64,000 bases of DNA from Vaginella massiliensis (GTDB taxonomy: Bacteria > Bacteroidota > Bacteroidia > Flavobacteriales > Weeksellaceae): the NCBI RefSeq assembly GCF_900089075.1, contig NZ_LT593746.1, positions 742,920 to 806,919 of the forward strand, read 5' to 3'. The stretch's first letter is position 1. Each line of letters opens with the position of its first letter. A model generated the notes under the pieces. That model was not told where the DNA came from and did no database searches. It worked only from the letters and a program-made list of their open reading frames with translations. The translations under genes were made by a program, and so were the position numbers. Positions 18,801 to 25,983 of the stretch are shown here, piece after piece.

Positions 18801-18892
18801 TTAAGATAATTTCACAAGAATTACAAGAATACGAGGATAATCCGATTGAAATACTCAAAACCAATAATATAGATGTATATGAAGAAGTATAG
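15818..18892 (+). CDS. traG: conjugation ATPase TraG (VirB4-like) with an inserted DnaJ J-domain
   Basis: A 1024-residue ATPase that powers the type IV secretion channel. The Walker A motif is GPSGSGKS (431-438) and the Walker B motif is ALIIEEAW (E797, E798), followed by a TQELDDI segment. It is longer than the roughly 830-residue TraG usual in such elements. Much of the surplus lies between the two Walker motifs, where residues 581-645 form a J-domain with HPD at 609-611. The N-terminal third holds the usual VirB4 region interrupted by a Lys-rich linker near residue 273. It overlaps the VirB3-like gene by 4 bases. The J-domain could bring a DnaK-type chaperone to the channel. Confidence 0.93.
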   Translation: MKKTTTLDFNIPYIGYDYGKDHDWNFDVLFGQFGNPIIGIKIKNTVQQYSADPEGYLNYHALLNQVVSIIGEGRIIQKLDIFSKRKYNAEVHEQFLQQKYSEHFDGRLFKTIETVLFFTDIVDDKLKKKSKHYGFSEKNYKNLRDKCQKVFMLLKQENCNPQFLFEKDFEYYISGVLTMQFGEKPVFDNIKSSNEFLQIGNRFVKNITYVDVENIDIPSYIEPFSLFGGSGAAAETAVDNFSFINDLEDYETIVYNQVVSIPLQAPQQRELDKKKKKHEGAANNSPSNAIIAEEIETLLHNIAVDGQLIVNAHFSILFSALDLEKMENIQSMIENKLFTKGIVVSKNAYNQMELFRATIPGNATELREYDLFMTTSEAALCFFFKESYPINEESNFYLRFTDRQGVPLKVDPADLPMKTGRINNRNKFVLGPSGSGKSFLMNNIVEQYLTYNYDVVIVDTGDSYSGTCSYKNGRYIQYTEENPITMNPFLFKKEEFNIEKIEFLSNLIFLIWQGADATMSATIKSILDNVLVTYYHQFFNKNENWFEGKDTDHLLLFLQKFNIYEDELIVELEKTYQKEQTFYDILGIPYDATMDEVKQAGRKLIAEFHPDKNMNNPNYNPSDFYNVYDAYETLIDENKRRIYNETKMILVISNDIIKKPETAEEWNEAFRNAIIKKIKELNETLVVEELSFNSFYDFCNDFLPIYLNNKNHRIKENEFNLRTFLFVLKDFYKGGRYGTTLNESADNTLFEEPFIVFEIDNVKDNPKLFPIVTLIIMDTFIQKMRMRKDRRKALIIEEAWKAIASKLMGGYILYLYKTVRKFWGEAIVVTQELDDIIGNAVVKDSIINNSDTFILLDQTKFKDNFDRIADILSLNKVEQNKIFTINNLNNKFGRSRFKEFYLKRGSVGEVYGNEVSLEQYLTYTTEKPEKSAVEYYVQEFKSYDKALIVIVDHLKKYKLQLDQLVSLVNLFKQPLQNEIVRFYNSKKKVHDSNTIKIISQELQEYEDNPIEILKTNNIDVYEEV
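17558..17749 (+). other. J-domain coding segment inside traG
   Basis: Codons 581-644 read TFYDILGIPYDATMDEV, then a helix leading to EFHPDKN, then FYNVYDAYETLIDENKRRIY. This matches the J-domain order: YxxLG start, HPD loop, AYxxL and RxxY ending. HPD is the residue triad by which J-domains stimulate Hsp70. It is in frame within the ATPase gene, not a separate gene. Confidence 0.9.
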
Positions 18893-19535
18893 TTTGATTT
18901 TAGCAAGTTTATATTGTTTTACCGTTTCTGCGCAAAACACTTATATAGACCCAACTGTTACGGCTGCGATGATTCTTTATTCAGAAAATTTAAAGGCTAA
19001 ACAAGATGACGTAATTGAAGAAACGACAAAGTTGCAAAGAGCACAAGCGTGGGTTGGAACACAGATGGTGGTAGCAAACAATATTCAAAATAAAATCTTA
19101 AAAGGTCTGAATGAGGTTTCGGGAACGTTGCAAAACGGGATTCAAGTAAAAGAAATTTATTATGAATTGCAAAGATGTTACAGATACGCAAAAGAAGTAG
19201 GTGATTTAGCAGCTGAAAAACCACAGTTTGCAATTTTTGGGGTGAAAGCTACACAAAAAACTTATGAGCAAAGTTTAAATATTATTACGGATGTTACCGA
19301 GTTGCTGAAATCTGGTGATTTGAATTTAGCAACTGCTGGAGACCGATATAGGTTGCTACATAACATATATGAAAATGTGATAAATCTAAAGCTTTGGCTT
19401 TTAGCTATTAAAATGAGAATGGAAAGAGCTATTAGCGTGGGCTTTTGGAATGCTATTAATCCTTTTGCTGGTTATATCAATACAGATAAGAGTATTGTCG
19501 AAAATATCATGAGACGGTATGAAACACATTTTTAA
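18879..19535 (+). CDS. TraI-like (DUF4141) exported conjugation protein
   Basis: A 218-residue secreted protein with a signal peptide ending VSAQ and a long helical, coiled-coil-prone body (AKQDDVIEETTKLQRAQAW and repeated helices), as in DUF4141/TrbJ-like proteins. It would act in the periplasm near the channel, like VirB5. The ATG at 18879 is chosen over 18873 because it starts the signal peptide directly; both overlap traG's 3' end. Its C-terminus TDKSIVENIMRRYETHF shares a motif with the next three genes. Confidence 0.8.
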   Translation: MKKYSLILASLYCFTVSAQNTYIDPTVTAAMILYSENLKAKQDDVIEETTKLQRAQAWVGTQMVVANNIQNKILKGLNEVSGTLQNGIQVKEIYYELQRCYRYAKEVGDLAAEKPQFAIFGVKATQKTYEQSLNIITDVTELLKSGDLNLATAGDRYRLLHNIYENVINLKLWLLAIKMRMERAISVGFWNAINPFAGYINTDKSIVENIMRRYETHF

Positions 19536-20226
19536 AGGTAAAATAATTACCGCTTTTAGAACCTTTCTTTTGTTGCCGTTGTTTTTGATATTAACGTCTA
19601 TGGGAGGAGGGAATTCGTCTCCGTGGTCAAAAGAAAATGTATCATTTCCAATGATGAATCTTGAGATCAAAGCCACAATGGACGAAAATAAACGTCAAAA
19701 AGAGATGAAATCAAAGCAAGATTCTAATACGGCAGAAGAGGTTATTAATGAAAGACAGTGGAAAGGATTTAAAGAAAAAGTTGTAACAATACAAGATAGA
19801 CTTCGAATCTTATCATTGGCTTTGCAAGCTGCTCCAGCAGGTATCCAAATACAAAGGGAAAGCAAAAAAATCTATGAAAACCAAAGAGCTATCATTCAAG
19901 AAATAGAGGATGCACCCTATATCCTAGTGGCAGCACTTCCCTCACAAATAAAGTTTGTAGATGATTTACAAATGGTTATTCGATTTCTAACTGGAATAGT
20001 CCTGTCTTATGGTGCTATAAATCAAATGGAACAAGCTGAAAGAAAGGTTTTATTAGATTATGCAGTTGATGAAGTGAAGAAACTAAGATATGATTCGTCA
20101 AATATGCTGTTTACAATTCAAGAATTAAAATTAAAGATTAAAAGAAACACTAATGCAATTAGATTCTATGTGAACAGAGACAAACAAGTCGTTGAAGAGA
20201 TTATGCAAAATATTAAAAACTTTTAA
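19519..20226 (+). CDS. exported conjugation protein with shared C-terminal motif (second)
   Basis: A 235-residue protein with an N-terminal hydrophobic segment (LLLPLFLILTSMGGG) and a helical body of the same general kind as the preceding TraI-like protein. It ends RDKQVVEEIMQNIKNF, the same tail motif. It overlaps the preceding gene by 17 bases. I do not recognise a named family; a paralogue of the TraI-like protein is likely, from the motif and size. Confidence 0.7.
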   Translation: MKHIFKGKIITAFRTFLLLPLFLILTSMGGGNSSPWSKENVSFPMMNLEIKATMDENKRQKEMKSKQDSNTAEEVINERQWKGFKEKVVTIQDRLRILSLALQAAPAGIQIQRESKKIYENQRAIIQEIEDAPYILVAALPSQIKFVDDLQMVIRFLTGIVLSYGAINQMEQAERKVLLDYAVDEVKKLRYDSSNMLFTIQELKLKIKRNTNAIRFYVNRDKQVVEEIMQNIKNF

Positions 20227-20227
20227 C

Positions 20228-20890
20228 ATGAAAAAGAACATATTTCTGATAGTATTATTATGTGGAATAATATCCAACGCTCAAACTATTGTTATCAATG
20301 ACAAGTTGTTAACTCAAATGACAAAAAATCATTCAGTAAGAATGGCTAGTGAAGAAACTTTTCTGAACTCTTACGAAAAGCAAAGAAAACTTTATGAAGA
20401 TATAAATGGAAAAATAGCACAAGCAATCGTTATTCACGAACACATTTATCGACAATTGAGAAATGTAAACGCTGCGCTTTTACAGAGTAAAAAATTAATT
20501 TATATCTATCAATATTTAGAGAGAATTAAAAAAAATGGAAGTGTAATGCTCTCTGCTACAACGCGAAGACCGCAGTATGCAATCTTAGTATCAAAATATT
20601 ATAATAATATTCTTATAGAAACTCAAAAATTATTTACAGAACTAACAGCTGAAATATTGAATGAAAACAATGACTTTTTGATGGATTCAATGGACAGAGA
20701 ATATTTAATTGAAAATATATATATGAGATTAAGACATATTAATGGGAATATATTGCTCATCACTTGGAGGCTTCAAAGTGCTAATGAAATACCTTATCTC
20801 TATCAAGTTCCAATATTACGAGATTATATAAGTCTTGATAAGCTAATCGTAGATGACATCATTAGAAAATACAATTACATCTTTAATTAA
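20228..20890 (+). CDS. exported conjugation protein with shared C-terminal motif (third)
   Basis: A 220-residue protein. The ATG at 20228 starts a clear signal peptide (MKKNIFLIVLLCGIISNAQ); the longer frame from 20192 overlaps the previous gene and adds a charged stretch, so it is rejected. The body is helical, with segments LRNVNAALLQSKKLIYIYQYLE and RRPQYAILVSKYY that parallel the TraI-like protein's AEKPQFAIFGVKA. The end LDKLIVDDIIRKYNYIF carries the shared tail. Confidence 0.72.
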   Translation: MKKNIFLIVLLCGIISNAQTIVINDKLLTQMTKNHSVRMASEETFLNSYEKQRKLYEDINGKIAQAIVIHEHIYRQLRNVNAALLQSKKLIYIYQYLERIKKNGSVMLSATTRRPQYAILVSKYYNNILIETQKLFTELTAEILNENNDFLMDSMDREYLIENIYMRLRHINGNILLITWRLQSANEIPYLYQVPILRDYISLDKLIVDDIIRKYNYIFN

Positions 20891-20895
20891 TCATT

Positions 20896-21711
20896 ATGAG
20901 AAAACTAATTCTTTACCAAATTTTTTTAATGCTTGTATTTTCTTCAAATATCAATGCACAAAGCGTAAAGCGGCTTAATGATCCATCCATAGTTGCACAA
21001 CACAAAAGAATGACTTACGAAAGATGGGGAGATTGGAGACCTTATCCCAGACGCTTTTTGGGTATTCAGACTAATTTCGCGTATGCTACAGTGTGGGGAA
21101 TGTGGGCTCCAAAAAGAAATAAGCAGTATAAAAAAGGGGAGGATATTAGACCCTTAAAAATTGATGGACTACAAAATAAACGATTATTAGAATTAAAATT
21201 TCAAGAAGAAGAAGCCGAAAGAATACACGCTTCAGCTGATACCGTTTATAAAAGAAGTGTGCAGGATTTTGCCCATTGGACTTCCGCAATCGTTGATGCA
21301 GACCCACTATGGTTATTATATTATAAAAGAATGTTAAATCCTGTTAGAGTTTTCCCTGCTAATCCATCAAATTATGTCGAATGGACCATTAAAGATCAAG
21401 AAACTTTTGATTTTATGAAGAAGACAGGTAAAATAGCAATACTACAAGAAGAGCTGGATCTTATAAAAGAAAAAAATAACTTGTCAAGAACCATGGATAT
21501 GCCAAGGGGGAAAAGGTTCTTAATGTATCACGAAACTTTGATCAGGTGGCGTGCTTTTGAGAAAAGTTTAAGAGCGATAAATGATAAAACAACGTTGCTT
21601 TTGACCTACAAAAATATCATTAAAGATCGCTACAATTTTAATCAATCTACACCTAAATCAGATAAACAAATTGTTGAAGAAGTAATGGAAAAGTACAAAA
21701 ACAAATATTAG
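20896..21711 (+). CDS. exported conjugation protein with shared C-terminal motif (fourth)
   Basis: A 271-residue protein with a signal peptide (SSNINAQ) and an unusual aromatic N-terminal half (RWGDWRPYPRRFLGIQTN, TVWGMWAPKRN) followed by charged helices. It differs from the three genes before it in its body but ends SDKQIVEEVMEKYKNKY, the same tail. It lies 5 bases after the preceding gene and 6 before traJ. The family is not known to me; probably a periplasmic channel component. Confidence 0.7.
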   Translation: MRKLILYQIFLMLVFSSNINAQSVKRLNDPSIVAQHKRMTYERWGDWRPYPRRFLGIQTNFAYATVWGMWAPKRNKQYKKGEDIRPLKIDGLQNKRLLELKFQEEEAERIHASADTVYKRSVQDFAHWTSAIVDADPLWLLYYKRMLNPVRVFPANPSNYVEWTIKDQETFDFMKKTGKIAILQEELDLIKEKNNLSRTMDMPRGKRFLMYHETLIRWRAFEKSLRAINDKTTLLLTYKNIIKDRYNFNQSTPKSDKQIVEEVMEKYKNKY

Positions 21712-21717
21712 AATTAT

Positions 21718-22989
21718 ATGAATAAGTTTATTAAAATAACAATTGGTTTGTGTTTATTTTTTATGCCAATGTTGCTTTTTGGTCAATCGGACGGAGAATA
21801 TAGTAATATTCTAAAATATCTGAAAGGAGATGGAGCATTTGAAAAATGGTTCATGGAAGCTTTTACAACACTCGATACACAAGTCAATATTGAAGCAACA
21901 AAGGTAGCGTTATTAGGTCGCGCAATTGGTGGGTTTGGTGCTTTATTGTATTTGGGATACTTAGGATGGCAGATGATAGCAGGGGATCGAGAATGGGAAA
22001 TAATGCCAATGTTTAGACCAATTTTCATAGGTTTTTTGTTGATTTATTGGTCAGGATTTACCAATCTAATTCAAAAACCATTCATAAAACTTGCACAACC
22101 GGGGAAAGAAATATTTGCTGATATAGAAGATGAAGTCAATGATTTAAGAGTAAAGCGTTTTAAAAAACAGTCACAATTATTAGAGTTTTTGATAAAGAAA
22201 AAAGCTGAAGAGGACGCTAAAGAAGAAATTGTAAAAGGAGATCAAAGTTGGTGGCAACAATTAGGGGATGATATTGCAGATTCAATGGAACAATTGGTTG
22301 CTCCCATTAAAGAATGGGCAATTCGAATGAGTTTTCAAGGTCAAAAAGCTATCGCTGAAATAATAGAATTTGTAGCTTTAGCCATACTTCGTGTCTGTGT
22401 GTATTTAATATTTTTTATTCAGAAAATTTGGAGTTATATACTCATCGTTTTGGGACCTGTAGCTGTAGGTATGGCGTTAATCCCAGGCTTTGAGAATTCT
22501 TTGTACAGTTGGGTGGCAAAATTTATCAATATCAACTTATACACTTTCGTTGCTTATACGATCATTAACATTGGTCAACAATTGATTGCATCTGGATATA
22601 CCATGGAAATTCAAAGGTTAGACTTGCTTATTTCAGATACTGGAGTTGTGGATGATTTAAATGCGCTATTGCTATATATGACTGGTTATGGAATAGTATA
22701 TAACCAGTTATTTACTGTCGTAGCTTATGTTGTTACAGGGATAGGTGTATTAATGACTCCAACAATTGCTGACACTATTGTTACAGCTGGTGGAGCAGGA
22801 GCAGCAACAAAAATGAAGAGTGCAGCTGCTAAAGTAGCTAGTGCAGGAAAAACTGCAGTAATAGCCGCTAAAACAGGGGGAGTAGCAGCCGCTGGACAAG
22901 CAGCAACAGCTGCGAAGGATACAGCTCGAGCAGCACAGCAAACATATAATACTTTAAAAAATAAACGAAATGTTAATGAAAAATATTGA
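21718..22989 (+). CDS. traJ: TraJ-like polytopic channel protein (VirB6-like)
   Basis: A 423-residue inner-membrane protein with a signal-like start (MPMLLFGQ), about six hydrophobic segments and a long Ala/Lys-rich C-terminal tail. The LLGRAIGGFGALLYLGYLGW region and the PVAVGMALIPGFENSLYSW region are typical of TraJ/VirB6-like proteins in Bacteroidota. It should form the inner-membrane part of the channel. It overlaps traK by 20 bases. Confidence 0.87.
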   Translation: MNKFIKITIGLCLFFMPMLLFGQSDGEYSNILKYLKGDGAFEKWFMEAFTTLDTQVNIEATKVALLGRAIGGFGALLYLGYLGWQMIAGDREWEIMPMFRPIFIGFLLIYWSGFTNLIQKPFIKLAQPGKEIFADIEDEVNDLRVKRFKKQSQLLEFLIKKKAEEDAKEEIVKGDQSWWQQLGDDIADSMEQLVAPIKEWAIRMSFQGQKAIAEIIEFVALAILRVCVYLIFFIQKIWSYILIVLGPVAVGMALIPGFENSLYSWVAKFININLYTFVAYTIINIGQQLIASGYTMEIQRLDLLISDTGVVDDLNALLLYMTGYGIVYNQLFTVVAYVVTGIGVLMTPTIADTIVTAGGAGAATKMKSAAAKVASAGKTAVIAAKTGGVAAAGQAATAAKDTARAAQQTYNTLKNKRNVNEKY

Positions 22990-23575
22990 ACAACGAATCA
23001 AAATCAATAAAATAGTATCAATTTCAACTATTTTTTTTGCTTGTCTTATTGTAATCGCTGGGTTTTTGTTTTCTTATAAATTAATAGGAGATTCAAAGAA
23101 ATCAATTTATATCCTAGATAACGGAGTGCCTGTTTTGGCAAAACAAACAGACGCTTTACTTAACCGACCTGTAGAATACAAAGCACAAATTGAACTGTTT
23201 CACAGATTGTTTTTTACGATCGCGCCCGATGATGCTTACATCAAAGAAAACACCAATAAATCACTGTACTTAATTGATGATTCTGGAAAGAAAGAATATA
23301 CAAATTTGAGAGAAAAAGGGTTTTACAATCAAATTATCGCTTCAAGTTCAATGGTAAGTGTTAAAACAGATTCAATAAAAATCAACCTAGAAAATAACAG
23401 CTTTATATATTACGGAAAACAAATGATTAATAGAAGAACAGGAATTATTACAAGAAATCTAATCACAGAAGGAAATTTCAAAGACATCATTAGAAGTCCA
23501 AATAATCCACATGGTGTTTTACTTGAAAATTGGCGAGTTATAAATAATGATGACTTGTATTCTAACATAAGATAA
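22970..23575 (+). CDS. traK: TraK-like protein (VirB8-like)
   Basis: A 201-residue protein with a short cytoplasmic start, one transmembrane segment (about residues 16-35) and a periplasmic domain with the segments YILDNGVPVLAKQTD and EIELFH-like YKAQIELFHRLFF, as in TraK. The VirB8-like role is assembly of the channel core. The ATG at 22976 is also possible. Confidence 0.85.
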   Translation: MLMKNIEQRIKINKIVSISTIFFACLIVIAGFLFSYKLIGDSKKSIYILDNGVPVLAKQTDALLNRPVEYKAQIELFHRLFFTIAPDDAYIKENTNKSLYLIDDSGKKEYTNLREKGFYNQIIASSSMVSVKTDSIKINLENNSFIYYGKQMINRRTGIITRNLITEGNFKDIIRSPNNPHGVLLENWRVINNDDLYSNIR

Positions 23576-23585
23576 TAATATTATT

Positions 23586-23954
23586 ATGGAAAAGTTTATA
23601 GCAAACTTTAGTAATTATAAATGGTTTAGGTGGATTGTAAATAATCCTAAAATATTTTACACCTATACAATGGTGTTTTTAATCATATCATTTATAGTAA
23701 ATATGACTTTTAGTATTTATTATGAAAAGCCTATAAAAAATTACACATCAATGTATCCTATAATGAATATAAAAGATGAAAAAATCCAATTAGATTATGA
23801 AAAAACTAAAGAGAAAATGAAAAAAACAGTGAATGAGTTAGAAACAATGAAAAAAAAGAGAGATCAAGGTTTACTAACGAAAACGGATAGTATAAGAATA
23901 GAATATTTGTATAATCAATACCAAAGCTTGAAACATGAACTTCAAAAAAATTAA
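23586..23954 (+). CDS. small membrane protein of the tra operon, TraL position
   Basis: A 122-residue protein: one transmembrane segment (YTMVFLIISFIVNMTF, about residues 26-45) and a C-terminal coiled-coil-prone part rich in Lys and Glu. It holds the TraL position between TraK and TraM; I cannot show homology from sequence. Its 3' end overlaps traM by 20 bases. Confidence 0.65.
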   Translation: MEKFIANFSNYKWFRWIVNNPKIFYTYTMVFLIISFIVNMTFSIYYEKPIKNYTSMYPIMNIKDEKIQLDYEKTKEKMKKTVNELETMKKKRDQGLLTKTDSIRIEYLYNQYQSLKHELQKN

Positions 23955-25119
23955 TTTCAAAGAGAAAAAATATATTTTACCACTGTTGGTTCTTCCGTTT
24001 TTAATTTTTTTTATTTATATCGGAACAAGCTTCGTTCAAGAGGAAGAAATAGTTATAGATGATGGAGAAAAACTATCACTTTCTTTAGGAGAGAGTAGTG
24101 ATTCCATCATGTCAAAAAATGACGCTTATGATGCGTTTTTTGAAAGAGGAGATGATAGAACTATGTTAGATGGTTTGACACAAGAAACGGATAGTTTAAT
24201 GGTTTATAGTGATTTGTTGACGGAAGCGCAAAAAAGAAAAATTGATTCACTGAAATTTGTATCAGAAAAGCAAATACAAAAAACTCAAAATAGAAATAAT
24301 TCCTATTACGAACCAAAACAAGACCGAGACGATTATCAAAGATCTGCTGATATTATTAAAATGCTAAATGAAAAATCATATGGTTCGAATTCGGTTAGTG
24401 AACCAAATTCAGGAAATTATACAATAAAAGAACTGCCAACAGACCCTGTAAAATTACTAAAAGAACAAATGTTAGTAATGGATTCTATTGAAAAAGCTAG
24501 AGATCCCGAGTATCAAAGTAGATTGGCGGCTGAAGAAAAATTGAAAAAAAACAAAGAAAAAAAAGAAGCCTTTTTAAACTCAACGTTTGACGTAAACAAA
24601 ACGCTTGTTAACAATAGTTTCAATTCAATTTATAAAGCAAAGGAAAATAATTTTATTAAAGCCGTAATAGATGAAGATAACAAAGGGTATTTAGGCTCCA
24701 GAATACGAATAAGATTGTTAGAAGATATCTATGTTGCAAATAAAAGAATTAAAAAAGGTAATGTTTTATACGCTCAAATTTCAGGGTTTTCAATGCAAAG
24801 AGTGAATCTTAATATTGTCTCTGTTTTATCTGATGGTGAAATCTTACCAATCAACTTATCCATTTACGATTTAGACGGAATGAAAGGATTATATATACCA
24901 AATAGTCTGTTTAGAGATATGGTAAAAGAGTTTGGAAGTCAATCTGTTCAAGGAACTAATTTAGATTCCTCTGGAAGTAGTTTTTTTACAAGCATTGGTT
25001 CAAAACTCTTTACTTCCACATCTCAATCCATTGCAAATTTGATAAAAACAAACAAGGCAAAACTTAAATACAATTCATACATCTATTTAATTGATGACAA
25101 AGAAATGCAATCAAACTAA
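23935..25119 (+). CDS. traM: TraM-like protein (VirB10-like)
   Basis: A 394-residue protein with an N-terminal transmembrane segment (residues 15-30), a long acidic and probably flexible middle, and a C-terminal beta domain with RIRIRLLEDIYVANKRIKKG and INLSIYDLDGMKGLYIPNS, the signature of Bacteroidota TraM. VirB10-like proteins span the periplasm and couple ATPase energy to the outer pore. It overlaps traN's alternative start region slightly. Confidence 0.9.
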   Translation: MNFKKINFKEKKYILPLLVLPFLIFFIYIGTSFVQEEEIVIDDGEKLSLSLGESSDSIMSKNDAYDAFFERGDDRTMLDGLTQETDSLMVYSDLLTEAQKRKIDSLKFVSEKQIQKTQNRNNSYYEPKQDRDDYQRSADIIKMLNEKSYGSNSVSEPNSGNYTIKELPTDPVKLLKEQMLVMDSIEKARDPEYQSRLAAEEKLKKNKEKKEAFLNSTFDVNKTLVNNSFNSIYKAKENNFIKAVIDEDNKGYLGSRIRIRLLEDIYVANKRIKKGNVLYAQISGFSMQRVNLNIVSVLSDGEILPINLSIYDLDGMKGLYIPNSLFRDMVKEFGSQSVQGTNLDSSGSSFFTSIGSKLFTSTSQSIANLIKTNKAKLKYNSYIYLIDDKEMQSN

Positions 25120-25141
25120 ATTAAAATTTAAAATAAATATT

Positions 25142-25981
25142 ATGAAAAAGAACATATTTCTATTTTTTCTTTCTGCATTATTATTAAACGTTAATGCGCA
25201 AACTGCTACAAAAGAGCAATTGGTAGAGGATTTAAAAACAATTGAAATATCAGAGGGAATTAACTTACATATCATTTCGCCTGAACAGGTACAATATGTA
25301 GATCTATCAACCGAAAATCTTACAGGCGATATGCCAGCAGAAAATATTTCAAGAGTTAAGATTGCAGATAACGATTCAATTGTTTATTCACAGAATCAAG
25401 AAATAGGTATAGTGACAGTAGTTGGACAATCTTTTATTGCCCAGTACAGATTAATCTATTCAATGAATTCAGCAAAAAATAAAACAAACTTTCATATTCA
25501 AGCAGAAAATATGCAACCAATAGAATTTAATTCTATGCCATTTTCAAATGCTGAATTGAGAAGATATGCCTTGGATTTAATTACTGACAAAAAAGATAAA
25601 AATCCAATTAGAAAAGAAAAAGATTTGAAATTAACCATGCAGTTGAATAACATCTATGTTAGAAGTGATTATATTTTTCTAGATGTAACTTTTACCAACA
25701 ATACAAATCTAAGCTATAATATTGATGATGTGAAATTTTCCATAGAAGATAAAAAGATTCACAAAGCCACAAATAATCAAAGTATAGAATTAGAGCCACT
25801 GTACATTTTCAATAAATCTAAAAGTTTTAGAAAAAACTTTAGAAATATCTATGTGTTCAAAAAATTCACTTTCCCTAATAGTAAAATATTGAACATCCGA
25901 TTAATAGAAGAACAAGTTTCAGGGAGAGCCATTGACATGAAAATTAATTATTCTGATGTCCTAAAAGCTGATACTTTTTAA
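25142..25981 (+). CDS. traN: TraN-like outer-channel protein (VirB9-like)
   Basis: A 279-residue exported protein. The ATG at 25142 starts a signal peptide (SALLLNVNAQ); the longer frame from 25091 adds a lysine-rich piece overlapping traM, so it is rejected. The end, YVFKKFTFPNSKILNIRLIEE, is typical of TraN. The first 20 bases are identical to those of the exported gene at 20228. It would form the outer-membrane-side ring with TraM. Confidence 0.87.
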   Translation: MKKNIFLFFLSALLLNVNAQTATKEQLVEDLKTIEISEGINLHIISPEQVQYVDLSTENLTGDMPAENISRVKIADNDSIVYSQNQEIGIVTVVGQSFIAQYRLIYSMNSAKNKTNFHIQAENMQPIEFNSMPFSNAELRRYALDLITDKKDKNPIRKEKDLKLTMQLNNIYVRSDYIFLDVTFTNNTNLSYNIDDVKFSIEDKKIHKATNNQSIELEPLYIFNKSKSFRKNFRNIYVFKKFTFPNSKILNIRLIEEQVSGRAIDMKINYSDVLKADTF

Positions 25982-25983
25982 AA

